Assembly (NCBI GenBank): GCA_014871385.1
Contig: CM026426.1
Coordinates: 53,805,477 to 53,869,476 of the forward strand
Origin: Ceratodon purpureus
Taxonomy: Eukaryota; Streptophyta; Bryopsida; Pseudoditrichales; Ditrichaceae
DNA length: 64,000 nucleotides
Direction of reading: 5' to 3'
Both the position numbers and the translations under genes were made by a program. The notes under the pieces are model-generated. The model had not been told where the DNA came from and did no database searches. It saw only the letters and a program-made list of their open reading frames with translations. Below are positions 12,547-24,542 of this stretch, piece by piece (the stretch's first letter is position 1; each line of letters opens with the position of its first letter).

Positions 12547-15294
12547 ACAGATGAAGAAGACTGCCTACGACTCAGCGCAGGGGAGAAGGCATTGGGTGAA
12601 GCAAATATCAAACCAAGGGATAGGAAAACAAAATAACAGGGAGTTCTGGGGCCATGGTAATCTTAGTCAGACGTAGGGTCAAAGTCCAAATTCTCGTATG
12701 CGTATATCGGATTCGTTCTTATGTGTTGTGTACATCTATTCAATGCTGCTATATTTACATGGAGAGGAAGCTTGAATGATTAGAGACTTCATTGTAATGC
12801 GGATTTTTTGGAAACAACGCTTTGTTGTATAGATCCGGAAATTGACAGATAACAAGCATATTGCCGAACATATCGCCTAATGCATGTATGGTTTTGGAAT
12901 TTTTTCAGTACAGCGGGGTTGACGTGACAGATTAGTCACTTACAAATTCCTAACAAACGTCTCTGCACATGAATAAACCTTGAAGCTTACCACCTTCTTA
13001 GTTTAATCAAATTGTATTACAGGACCCAACCTGGTGCAACCAAAACAGAGCATGTAATCCCAAACTCTGTACATCTCCCTCTCAGAGTTTGTTAGTTTTC
13101 AAGACCTCGAATGTCACTTCGAACGAGCGTGCAAACGCTACAACAGAACCCAACAGCCCCTCGACATACCGGGCCCCACCTTTGAAATCCCAAAAAGAAC
13201 ACTAAATCCACACCCTAAAGTAATTGTGTGCACAGTAATATATGAAATATCGGTTACTGAGTAAATCTGTGGAATACCAGCCAGCGTGGATTACAGCAGT
13301 TTAACCCTTCCACTCGAATGTGTTCCGATTGGCCGAGCTAGGATTTGGGCCCACAAACGCCACTTAAGCCGGCACTTCTTAGGGATATGAGACTCCACTG
13401 CCTCCGCTGCTCAAAAAGGAAGCCTTCCTACATCGTCGGAATCACGGGCGACAGCCTTGCTGGTAGTGCCAATATCTAACAAATGGAAGTAACACAATCT
13501 AGATTTTCTGCAATTACAAAACATCTTAACAAAATAATTGGTGTGAATACTAATATCTAGTACACATACACAAGCTTGCCCTAGCTTATTGCTCGTGGCA
13601 AGTAAGACCAGTCCATTGTTCATAATAGTGCACAGATACACACATCCCAATGTTGGTGTGTAGGATATGCAAACAGAAGACATGAGAAAACAAAAACCTG
13701 TTCGAATTTCGGGAGCTGCAGTCTAGCTGACTTTCTACCACCAACCTCAGCAAACTAACCTGCTTCCTCCCTCCTCGTGCTGTAGCCACCCTCCTCGTCC
13801 TCCGCCGCCTCATTTCGGTACTCCGACTCCTGTTCTCGGTACAGTTGATTTAGACTTTGCCGTGGTCACCTCTGCCGAATCAAGCTTCGTCACTGCCGGG
13901 GTTGAGTTGGCCGCTGCCGATGTAGACTTCGCCACCACTGGGGTTGCCCTTGCCGCTGCCAAAACTAACAGTGTTATCTTCTTTGTTTGACTTATATTCA
14001 GTTGTATCCTCATGGTACAGAGCCTGTGCCATCGGCTCTTGCTGTTTGAGATGTATACAACTATATCCACATGATACAGATCTTGTGCCATCGTCTCTTG
14101 CTGGTTTTTGTGTTTTAGGGCGTGATAAATACCTCCATGTTCACCATTGCTGTGGGTGGGTGCTACTTGGAGTGAGCGTTGGTGGTGCATCCATTGTTGT
14201 TGTTGCTGCAATGGCAAGGAGCTTGTACTGCAGTCTTGATCTTGATGTTGGCTTTGGAGGCGGCAGGTTGAGAAGCCTGGATTCTGAGTGTAGTCCTTCA
14301 AACAGATGCCGTGTGGACCTCTTGTTCTTGGGCTGCAATCATTCTAGTTGATGCCATCTTGTATCTTGTTCCTGGTTTGTGTTGACTTTCTGTATGAAGT
14401 CAAGTGTGTCTGCTGCAGCGGGATAATCCAGTGTAGATGGGCTTCGAAGTGGTCTGTTGTTTGCAGGTTCTCTTGCTTGGATGAGCTTGTTTTGCTGGCT
14501 ACTTGAGTCTTGAGGTTGTGGAGACAGCCTGCCTGTGTTTTGACTGGGCTGCAGAGCTGGATCCTTCGACAGCGTGAGCATTGGCGCTTCAGCTTGCAGA
14601 TTGTAGTTGTGTTGATCTCCTTCTGTTGGTTAGGTTCCTGCATCACTGATAGCATGTACGGAAGAGTAGAGGGTCCTATTGTAGCATTTAGTTTTTGAAC
14701 TTTAGATCTGAGGGGACTATTGTGTCTATGTTCTGCAGATGGTACAAAGATTGTGCAGTGTGATTATGTGGGTATGGTGCAAATACTGAAAAAACATAAT
14801 GAAGAGAGTTGGTGAGAAACATGTCACTTGGAATTGTTGTCTTTGGTGCCCTTGTGTCTGATGTAGAGTGGCTGACTTGTGTTGCTCCTTGTATGCGGAT
14901 TGCTGCTTGTTTGAAATGGTCATATTGCTATAATAGTGGAGTGGTATGGAGCTAACTATGACTGGTGAGTGTTAAGGTAGGAGAAAGAATGAGAGTGCAA
15001 GAGTTCTAATATGTAGTACATCTAGAAGTTTGTGGTTGGTCACCATTCCTTTGCGGCCAACACATCTTTCCACCAGCCTGCTTCAGATCTCAGAGCGCAG
15101 TTACAGGCATACAATTACTTGTAGATCTGGATCTACATTTTGACTTATCTTACAACTCCCATTTTTCACAAAGAACATCACAGAACTATGGAATCACCTT
15201 CTTTGCGACGTGTCTGTCTACCTCCATTCACACTAATCTTAGCAGTCCTCCATAGCCACCCTCTCCTCTCACTCAGCTCTTCTCAGCCCATATG
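12547..15294. other. Spacer, no confident gene; contains a short direct repeat
   Basis: About 2.7 kb. Around 13.99-14.10 kb two copies of a roughly 50-base sequence (GTATCC.CATG.TACAGA...TGTGCCATCG.CTCTTGCTG) lie in tandem. Gln/Thr-rich reading frames on the - strand (14.3-14.7 kb) look compositional rather than coding. No CACTA-type terminus could be recognised here. Confidence 0.4.
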
Positions 15295-15319
15295 CTTGTG
15301 CATGTGCCCACCCTTTGTT

Positions 15320-15651
15320 GGAGAACGTTATATTGCATGTAGGGAAGGGTAAGGTGGAAGTGCCGCGCAGTGGCGTCTATTGTGCTGCTCCACGCTGGTA
15401 TCCAGCGTTTCCCCCCGCCCTGCCAGCTTTGGAAAGTCGCAATTCCGGTAAATTTCATCAAATGGGTGAAACTGTCCCGTGACACCCCGACACCCGTGAC
15501 ACCTCGACACCCGAGGAGCATGTGACACTAAACACTGCCTGATCACCGAGACACTGAAACCCCCAAACTAACCGTAACCCCAAATATTTTGACGTCACAA
15601 TGATGTCAGCCATCCGGATCGCCTTGCTCCTCCCGAATAGGGTTTCCAGTG
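15320..15651 (+). repeat. Left terminal inverted repeat of the MULE
   Basis: 332 bp, matching the reverse complement of 27952-28269 with scattered mismatches and small indels. Shared landmarks are GCATGTAGGGAAGGGTAAG, the GC-rich block near 15410, AAATTTCATCAAA, GACGTCA, and CGAATAGGGTTTCCAGTG at the inner edge. Three copies of GTGACAC occur within it. Confidence 0.93.
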
Positions 15652-15949
15652 GATTAGGTATCCAGTGTTCTCCTCATCGGTTTTCGGCTTCCTCTTGCTC
15701 GGTTCTGGGTTTTGATATGTTTTATGTGTCGATTTATCCATTTCTTCAGATCCCAGTACTGCATTGCGACTGTCATGTTTATGGGGACATTCTTCACTGA
15801 TGAGATCTGACCTAGGCATGCAGATGAGCAATGTCACTAAGGTAACGCTGTAATGTTTAGGGTGTTCTAACCTAACACTCATTTGCTCTAAGCTGCATCT
15901 TTGTTTCGCTTGATCGATAGCGGTTTCGATCACCGTTTGCATAATCTCA

Positions 15950-18900
15950 ATGGACGCCATGGATGGCATCGATGTGGAGTTACTTGGTGCAATGGAGGTC
16001 GACAGTTTTGGATCTGAGGTAGATCTAAGTGGTTTTGATATTCATAAACTCCAGCTACAGGCAATCGAGGACCGCGTTCAAGACCCTCCTCCTAGCTTTT
16101 TCGGACCACGCGATGTGAGGTGGGACCTCGAATACCGTCCCCTAAGAGGGGAGTACAAGAAATCTCACGTTGTTCAACAATGTTTTGTACCGATTGATAG
16201 GGTTCAGGACTTCATAGAAGGGATGCAGTGTGGGCGGGAAGGGGCTTAGTGTAAATTCCGCGCGAACAAGGAGAATCGGAAACCCAACCTAAGTAGAGAT
16301 GGACACAAAACTTCTATGGAATTCACAAGGTACGTGCCTCACTGTCACAGTGTACATTCCAATCTTTCATGTGTTGAGCTTTCATAATGTGAAGATGTTT
16401 AATTATTACTGCTACATGCGCAGGTTTAGATGTGAATACGGGCCGAAGGACTTCTCTGGAATTGTGAAGCCAATGTCCAAGGACCTACTCCCTAAGAAAA
16501 AAAAAAGAATAGGATTCCTGACTGTGTTCCTGAAGGTAGCACTCTGGCTCCGACTAGGAAAGCTAGAGCGAAAAGGACAAAGGCTGCGCCAGGAAGGAAT
16601 CCCCCTCGTAGATTCAAGTCAAAGACAGGTACGTGTGTCACTGACGCTATGGACTGGATGGTCCAGGACCCAATTCCGTCTCCGAAGAAAAGACGTACGA
16701 GGAAGGTGAAGGGACAGGGTGTGCCACCGGCACCATGCCCAGATAGTTGCAACAATCCACTTGTATGTGACATTCCTGACTTGAATGAACTCCCAGTGGA
16801 CGAAGTGCAGTCCTCCGGATCCCCTGTACCTGCGAAGAAGAAAACAAGTCGTAAGAAGAAGAACGCCATCGACTCAGAGGTTCCTAGTATCACAATAGAG
16901 GGGCCGCCTGCCCCAAAATCGAGATGGAGAGTTCAACGTGTTAAAGGGTAGGCAGGAGTAGTCGCTGAAGGTCCGACTGTATCCGACAATGGTTGTGTAA
17001 CGGACGTTGCCCCACCTAAGAAGAGAGCACCCAGGAAGAAGAAGGGTTTCATGGACCTCTTGCAGAGCGGTGCAGTGGACAAAGCGCTAGACTCGGCTGT
17101 CGATGCAGGGATTCTCCCACCCCCACCCCTTCTTCATAGCGGTGACACTACTTCAGTGGAGGTGAATTACTTTGTTCTCCATCCCCTTACTGTCCCTGGA
17201 ACTCTAGTGCCGTGTGAACACGTCGTTTCAAATGCCTCAAAGACTACTAAAAAACCAGCTCGTAAATACGCTCCTCGAAAGAAGAAACAGTCTCCTGTGA
17301 CAGAGACAGCCTTGCCGCAGTGTCACGCACACGCATCTCCGAGTGAGTTCACTGCGGCTTGCCCTACTTATGACCAAGCGTGTGCACAATCTTGGGAAAG
17401 CTCTATGCTCGCGATACCAGAGTGTGTCTTCACGGTTGAAATTTCTCACGGCTATCTGGGGCTCCCACCTTTACTCTCGGTTCTCTGTGACACTGCAGAC
17501 GCTTCTAGAGAGGAAATCGCAGCGTCCGATGGACAGAATCTGATAGACCTGGGTTCCGACGGACGAGGGGAAGTAGTCGACCCTTCTGGAGGCAATGGAA
17601 AGGCGGGAGACGGCAACCAAAATCCGCAGGCCCAAGTACCACGACCCCGCTCGAAGATCAAACGGGATTCTAAGAAGAAGTGGGGGAACTCCATCAAGAG
17701 GGGTTGTCAAGCACAATTCACGGTAAAGCGCCTTCTCTACTTACCCCACGTTTCAGAGATTTGTATTATCCAAGAGAAGCACGTAAACCGGGACGGTTTA
17801 ATAGTACATGGTGGTATGAAGAATGGAGATCGGAGTGCATTCTCAGCCCATCTTTCACCTGAAATTTGGTCCTTTGTTGAGGACTGCCTACGTAGAAAAG
17901 ACACTCCCATCCAGATTATGAAGAAGCATATAGAACTGCTGAAGCAGTACGAGGCTCAAGGGAGGGACATAACAAGGGATTTGTTCCTTACAACTAAAGA
18001 CATTCGCAATATTTCTGGTAAGTTGGCGCAAGAAACGTACATGCTGCACAAAAACAATGCACAGAGTGTCCATATGTGGGTCCAGAGAAATCCTGAAAAA
18101 GTATTTTACTACACTGAGTCTAATAAGGAGAAACCCGTTCCTGTGCCGGGCGAACTTACTGGATCCAACATGCCATTCACGATCGAAATTCAGACTGAGT
18201 GGCAACGTAAAATGATGTTGGAGCATGGACATCGAAGTGGAATTTCAGGGGACGCCACTTTTGGGACAAACGAGAAAAAGGTAAGCATCGTAATGCATTA
18301 TCTTCTGCTGGGTCAATGCATGTTATGTATCCATTGAAACATATTGTGTAGCCTTTGTTCCTTATGCTGAAATATATGTCAAATTATTCACCTGGGGTGT
18401 CGGATACATACACTGAATTGTTTCTGTGTGGTCTGTTCTGATCGGTTTAGTTTCCATTGTATACGCTCATGGTATTTGATGAGTGGCACAATGGAGTGCC
18501 TGTGGCATTCGTACTTACATCGAAGTGCGCGGAAGTGGACCTCACCCGTTGGATGAGGGCGCTGAATGCAAGAATGGTTCAGGAGAAACCAGATTGGGAA
18601 CCAGCTGCATTCATTGTTGATTGCGCCCTAGGCGAAATTAATGCTATTAAGTGAGTCACTGTTGCCTCTCTTATTTCGAGTGACATCACTGAACGGACTG
18701 TATGAGATGTGAAGTGACAGTGTCACAAGAAATACTATAGTGTCACAATTCTGGTATAGTACTCTAGTACTCTGTTGTACTGTCACAGAATGAATTATGG
18801 ACACTTTCCACTTCGTACGATCATGTTAATCCACTTGCAAACACAATGCTATCTTAATTATCCTTACACATAACCTGTGACTCTTTCTGCAGTGACGTGT

Positions 18901-20012
18901 GGCCAGAAACTGCGATTTTCCTCTACCTATGGCATGTGAGAAGAGCCCGGCAGAAAAATTTGTGCTATAAAATAGCTGATCATGGAAGGCGTGCAGCTAT
19001 TATGAAGGAGTTGGGGTTAATGATGTATGACAGAAATTCAAGGCCGGGGGTGGAAGGACAAGAATGGGCGAAATCAAGAATCGAAGATCTAGAAAAAAAA
19101 TACCCTCAAGAAATGGAGTTCTGGGCCTACATGAAGGAGTACTGGGTTGATAAAGCACACATGTGGGTTGTCGGATTCAGAAATCTGAAATACTGTGGTC
19201 AGGATACGAATGCGGCCATTGAGGGATACCACGGTTTTGCCAAATCTATTCTAAAATCCGAGCGCAGTAGGATGATTGGGAGGCGAGTGGATTGGTGCAT
19301 CACAGCCCTGACCGAGGATGTATTGGATCACTATTGGTTCAAGGACGTCCGTAAAGAGAACGGCTTTGTCGACAACAAAAAATTGCAGGATACGGTTGTA
19401 GACTCTATTCTGAAGGCTAGACAGATACCGGACATTGACGTGACACTGCCAGAGACTGAGGGTGGATTTGCTATGGTGACATCCACTTCACATCGACATT
19501 TACAATACACTGTTCATAACCCAGATTCGGAGTGGGGAGTGTGTAATTGTATTTGGGCACAAGGGGGTAACATGTGCAAACATCACGTGAAGGTTCTGTT
19601 GATGATGAATCCAGATCTAGCGGAAGGAACTATTGCAAGGTACTGTGGGAGGCTCGCTGGCACCGTGAACGGAGGCCTTAAACAGATACTAACCCCACGA
19701 CGCCAAAGCCAACCCGAACCAGAATGCGCTTTCACCCCTGCTCCGGAATTTGCTTCAGTGCCCGTGACACCAAGTTATACCCCTCAGGCGTGTCACCGAA
19801 AGGATCTTCCAAGCCCATTGATACAGCAAGTGACTATGCTGACGCAGGAGGTAGATGGAGATTCCGTCATGATGGAGCACCTCGTTGCGGAGTTTAATTT
19901 GACGCTAAGCAGATTGAGAAAAATTAAAGCCGAGAGACGAGATGGAATATTACATCCCGTGGTTGGTGAGCCCGAATTTTTCCCGTATACGATGGTATGG
20001 GATTCAAGTTAG
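15950..20012 (+). CDS. MULE transposase (WRKY-GCM1-like N-domain, DDE, SWIM zinc finger)
   Basis: Transposase of the surrounding element. Exons: about 15950-16329, 16424-18280, 18451-18650, 18893-20012 (GT-AG, framed across junctions). Order: acidic N-terminus and an EYGPKDFSG block; Lys-rich low-complexity linker; KRGCQAQFTVKRLL, resembling the WRKY-GCM1/FAR1 fold; catalytic DDE residues in GDATFGTN (Asp codon 18251), FIVDCALGEINAI (Asp codon 18619) and NAAIEGYHGFAK (Glu codon 19221); and a SWIM finger CNCIWAQGGNMCKHH (CxCx8CxH) near 19.54-19.59 kb. The catalytic and SWIM portion is open. In the N-terminal third there are in-frame TAGs at 16246 and 16948, and the frame changes across a run of ten A (16497-16506). 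Homology with the relic at 58-60 kb supports reading through these points, so they look like real damage or sequence error rather than introns. Stop at 20010-20012. Confidence 0.88.
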
Positions 20013-20238
20013 GTTGTAGGAAGGACTTCCTCGAGCGATCAGGTCCCTCTTGCGCACGTCGCCTTTGAGTTGATAGGTTTAGACGCTCTGACCAAGACCA
20101 AAGCTTGCACGTCAAGCTATAGAGAATATTCCTCTCTAATGTTGTATTCCTAGGGTATTTAAGCATGTGTTCTCCTTTGTGGAGCGTCTTCCTTCATATC
20201 TTTGTTTTCGTTTGAGTCTTTTCTAGTGCTGTGCGAAT

Positions 20239-20649
20239 ATGTTTCGTTTTGGCCTGATGTTGGAGATGGGTTTTAGCGAGATAGCGATTATGGATTTAAC
20301 GTTGTTGCTATGCGTCATTTTCCGAAGTTATCTACACAACGTAGATATGATTCAAGTTCTAATCGCTGCGCGTTCTGTTGGAGACTCCGTCAAGACCGGC
20401 GCTGTACCCCGTGTTCATCGGACGTGCTCAAAGCGTAGTTTCAGAGGACTTGGGCTGAGGGACACACGCATTGTGGACAACAGCCCAGTAGACGATATTG
20501 GGGACGACCGTGACTCTGTGACGGACTCAAACATCAAGCGGGAGTTAGCCGAGAAGAACGCAGAGGAGTCGACGTGGATTTTGAGACAGTACTACGGTGG
20601 TATGTGTGAGGAGGAGGTTGATAACATCAGCAATTACAGTGCAAAGTAG
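20239..20649 (+). CDS. Hypothetical 136-aa protein inside the MULE
   Basis: An ATG-initiated frame 226 bp after the transposase stop, preceded by a possible TATA sequence (GTATTTAAGC near 20154). The N-terminal half is hydrophobic (AIMDLTLLLCVIFRSYL, one possible membrane helix); the C-terminal half is charged (DDIGDDRDSVTDSNIKRELA). I recognise no family. It could instead be a 3' exon or untranslated part of the transposase transcript. Confidence 0.35.
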   Translation: MFRFGLMLEMGFSEIAIMDLTLLLCVIFRSYLHNVDMIQVLIAARSVGDSVKTGAVPRVHRTCSKRSFRGLGLRDTRIVDNSPVDDIGDDRDSVTDSNIKRELAEKNAEESTWILRQYYGGMCEEEVDNISNYSAK

Positions 20650-21697
20650 GGTTGGATCTGGTAGTTTGTTAAGTGCGGCGTAGAAGTATTTCGACGTTTA
20701 CTCCTGTTATAAATTTCAGTTTAATGTACTCGGTGTTCTTTACCGAAATCGTGACACTGTCCAGCGTTTGTATTGTGACATTGGTTTCTATGGTAATTAC
20801 AGTGCAGAAATTTTCCATAACAGCGCCATTCTATCTGACTATTTCGTGAAATACAGAGGTCATGAACAAAGAGAAATTTCTCGAGTCCGTGTTCCCAACA
20901 TTCTTACTTAAAGTTAAAAATATACGCTCGAGTAGAAACTAAGAAAAACTTCATGCAGTGTCACAGAGTCGATGAACAACTTAATCTGGTGTGAAATAAA
21001 CATATAGAGGATCCCGTCGACCGTCGACTACCACTCTTCTCGAATTGTTTTTCTGGAGTGTAAGTTATTTAAAATTAAGTTTCCATTTCTTTCAGGTTAG
21101 AAGAGTAAACATATGTACGAATTTATACATATCACGCCTAATGTATAAAGAAATATTCGACAAGGAATATCGTGACACTTGAAGAATGAAATATTCATTA
21201 GGGGATTAAGATTCATTACGCTCCACACTAAACCTACGATAATTTCAAATTACTCATTATTCAATATATAGGAAATAATTTCGGCGTAGTACTCCACATA
21301 GTGAATTTTATAAGGTTTTTTTTTTTTTTATTTTTTTTATTTTTTATTTTTTAAATATTACACTTTTTACGTCGCCTCAATAACCCTACTCATACGCATA
21401 TAAAGATGAGAGTTACTAGAGATTTAGTATAGTATCTATTTGCAATAAATTTATTTTGACTCTTTTTAGGCTGCGTAGTCGATTATATTAATAAGAAAAT
21501 TGTATTCTTATTCTATATGTAAAATTAATATAATATGTTGTTAAGAAGTTCAGAAGTATAATGACTTTATTTATTCCATACTACAAAATAACTTACATCC
21601 ACTTTATGCCCTTGTAGTATTTTTGTCAACTTTGTTTCCAGAGTCACATTCCAATTCTAATCATTAATATGCATTCTTGGTATTTAATTTCTCTTTA
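20650..21697. other. AT-rich centre of the MULE between the convergent genes
   Basis: About 1 kb without a plausible gene. It contains a long T-rich tract (about 21316-21352) and several GTGACAC/GTGTCAC motifs (near 20749, 20958, 21171). It is where the two convergent transcription units would terminate. Confidence 0.5.
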
Positions 21698-21913
21698 TTA
21701 TTTTAATTTCTTCTCGACCATTAAGACAGATTCTGCTGCTTGGGTCGGTTTAGGGTAGTGGGTTAAAGTAGCATACATAGGTGAAACAAATCCGGATCTG
21801 TAAATCAAAAATATACTGTCAATGTCACTAAATACTCCATCTCCAAGTGGGTCGCCAATGAACATTTCTGTGTCACTATTCTGTGAAGGGTCTGTCTCCC
21901 GTAGGGAAATCAT
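21698..21913 (-). CDS. Hypothetical 71-aa frame, possible 3' exon of the protease gene
   Basis: Frame on the same strand and just downstream of the Ulp1-like gene, ending at TAA. Composition is acidic in its first half (DPSQNSDTEMFIGDPLGDG) and looks coding. It may be a last alternative exon or a separate short gene; no domain is recognised. Confidence 0.3.
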   Translation of the reverse strand: MISLRETDPSQNSDTEMFIGDPLGDGVFSDIDSIFLIYRSGFVSPMYATLTHYPKPTQAAESVLMVEKKLK

Positions 21914-22020
21914 GTGCTCTTAAATTTCAATACCAAAAAAAGAAAATTACAACGTAATCCGAGAGAACTCTAAAATCCTACTTCACATTAATTCCTATGG
22001 GGTAACTCTACACCTAGGGG

Positions 22021-24409
22021 TCAGTCTTCTGGAGAAAGTGATTTCTTGTTTAGAGGAACAGAGAATGGGGGCTTGTAACGAATGTCACGTTTTTCTAGAT
22101 CCAGTTCTCGAGCGAGTAAGCACATGAGCTCTACATTAATGTTCTTCGGCTTGAATGGCTGCAACAACGCCATCTTCAGCAGCTCCTCTCTCCGTGAAGA
22201 TCGCCATGCCCGGAACTGATTCCCAAAATCGACAATACACACAGGCGAATTAACATCAGAAACTTAGTCTCACGCCACGTGAAATAAGAGTCGGCGCTAA
22301 AAAAATGTGCTATGAGAATATAGTGTACGCATGTAATTTAGATATATATATTGAAGTTAAAATAGACGCTGTGGTTAGAATTACCTTTATGTACAATAGT
22401 CCGTGGTGTATAGTGTAGTGGCTACACTCATACGTCCCTGCCTGTCGTATGACGTCCAGTGTCACCACAGGCACGTCGTATGGCTCGACTCCTCGTACGT
22501 GTTGCCACGCATGACATATCCCCTTCACGAATCCGTAATCCTTACCCTCCGGATAGTGATGATCACCCTTTCGGGAATCTAGATGATATACGCGGTCAAA
22601 CCTAAACACTAGAAGTGACCAGTGGTCCCTTCCTACCCAAGGTACAATGATTTCCCTAACCTGATGCACCTCTATTGGTGCGGGAGGCTTCAAATAGATA
22701 GATGCAAACCGAAGAAGACTGTCCTCGTCTGAGTCCACGGGCTTGGCCGTCGAACTTATGCGCGATGTCACTACCAAGATTTCATGCCGATCGCTAGGAG
22801 GGTACTGAAAATACAGCCGTGAAAAAACAAGGTCCACTAGATCATTACCTAGTCTATCCCTGACGCGTGTAAGTGCCTTTATCGCCTCGAAACGAACCTC
22901 AAGCTCTTTACCCTTTTTGTTGTAGAAAATTACCTCCTCAGCTCCATCCTTTTTTCCTTCTCGTCCCGGCAAACTCTGCAACAAGTCACCTATGTATAAG
23001 AAGCTGTATGCCTGTGGTAGCGTCATAATACTAACATCTTCAACTCTTACTATGGCACCGCCAGCCCACGGGGGCAGTGCCATTGCAGTCGCGAGTTCGT
23101 TTTGCGTTCTAGTGTCTAGGGTTGACTTCTCCTTACATTGGATGTCGACCCGTTGGGATAAATCCACCAGTTGCTCTGCCGTTGCTTCGAGTTGTTGTTC
23201 CTCTTCAAATGTTTCATGCAGATTCCTCACCGTTGAATCTTTCGCTAACGCTTCCACCACACCTCTAGTCTGTCCCGTGACATCACCCTCGATTCCCGAT
23301 TGCCCTGTGACAATGGAAACTCCTTTGTACGGTGTGTGGACAGAAACATCTGCGGGCGCCTTCATCCATTGGACGAAACTGGGATCCTGTGAGAATCCGA
23401 GCGAATCCTCTTCCACCATGTCGTCACCGGCGTGTGCGGTATTCTGGAACTGACTCAATGTTATGAGCGGTGCTGCTCCCGGGGACGCCACGGATTCCTC
23501 AAAGAAGTTTCGAATCTCCGGAAACACAGTACTGGCAGTTGGACATTCAGTATCGCTCGTCACAGTTGCTCCCGTTGATGTCACATCCCTTATAACTGAC
23601 CCTAATTTGCCTGTACCTGTGGGCCCTACAGAGGGCACACCCTTCACCGAACTGTAGCCTGTACCATCCTCCATCACATCTTCGATTTTTCTACCTTTCA
23701 CATCCGACAGAAGAGTCTGATCCTCATTTCGTGTGCCCTCTGCAGTGTCACCCTCTCTTGCAGCGAAAGGAAAGTTTTCCGGGAGGTCGACATGGTTCGT
23801 GTCCCGCTCTGTCTGAGATGCGAGTATTGCTTCGCCCACAGTTCTGGTGTCACAGTCTAATTTTAGCCCCAGAAGAGTGTCACAGAGATTTTCGCAGTCA
23901 GTGACATTGAGAATGATTCCTTCGACCTTGTCTTTGATCGTGGGATCGACAATACTGTCGTTCAGTACATTGGCCGTGATATTGGATGCCTTTGCTTCGG
24001 GGGCTTCCACGACCTCTGCTTCCACTGTTTTTTCTTCTCTGGCCTTCGACCCTTCTGACCTTGAAATCACCTTTGCATGCATTTCTGCTCTCAACGAGTC
24101 CGTCGCAATGAACTCCCTAGCACAGGACGACCAATATGCCTCGTCTTCTCTCGTTAGAGCCTCCCCTATCTCCCCAACCCCCTTTTGGATTCGCAAACGT
24201 ATAGCCGCAACACCTGGGTTCCAAGTGGGTGTGTCGATCGCAGGTACCCAACCAACGTCATGCTCTTCTCTCGTCCTCATTACCCAAGCCCAAGTAGGTG
24301 CGACCTCTACCCACAAGTCGTGTCGAACCGTGCACCAAGCAAACTGAAAACCATAGCGTGACACACCGCTAAGTCCTGCAATGCTCGTTTCTGTACGCAG
24401 CGCACCCAC
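22021..24409 (-). CDS. Ulp1-like (C48) cysteine protease carried by the MULE
   Basis: Likely deSUMOylating or deubiquitylating-type protease of the C48/Ulp1 family. The main exon (24409 to about 22383, donor GTAATT) encodes roughly 675 residues, most of it Ser/Thr/Glu-rich and disordered-looking, with the protease at the C-terminus: IIVPWVGRDHWSLLVFRF supplies the His (about residue 596), YHLDS the Asp (about 611), and RQAGTYECSHY the oxyanion Gln (about 656) and nucleophile Cys (about 662). The Gln-6-Cys spacing equals that of yeast Ulp1 (Q574/C580), but the usual DCG is ECS. A following frame (22242-22021, GNQFRAWRSSRREELLKMAL) is probably the last exon; the exact splice is unresolved. The frame is open at 24409 without an ATG, so an upstream exon must exist near 24.4-24.5 kb. 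Known precedent: ULP genes captured by plant MULEs (Kaonashi). Confidence 0.8.
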
Positions 24410-24542
24410 CCGAGCACCTCTTCGATTAAATCCTCGCCAGCCCCTTCGTTTATTCTCTGGACTTCTTCTTGGACCCGAGCACGCAGTGTCTCACCTAACC
24501 CGAAACGAATCCCTGCTTAATGATAAGAACCCTCCGATATAA

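Noticed and set aside
13690-14340. - strand Gln-rich frames as a transcription-factor-like gene
   Set aside because: They derive from short direct repeats and low-complexity sequence, with no domain or splice support.
23000-24347. Long + strand reading frames (22992-23453, 23463-23657, 23847-24347) opposite the protease gene
   Set aside because: They are antisense shadows of the Ser/Thr/Glu-rich part of the Ulp1-like protein and have no domain or splice signals.
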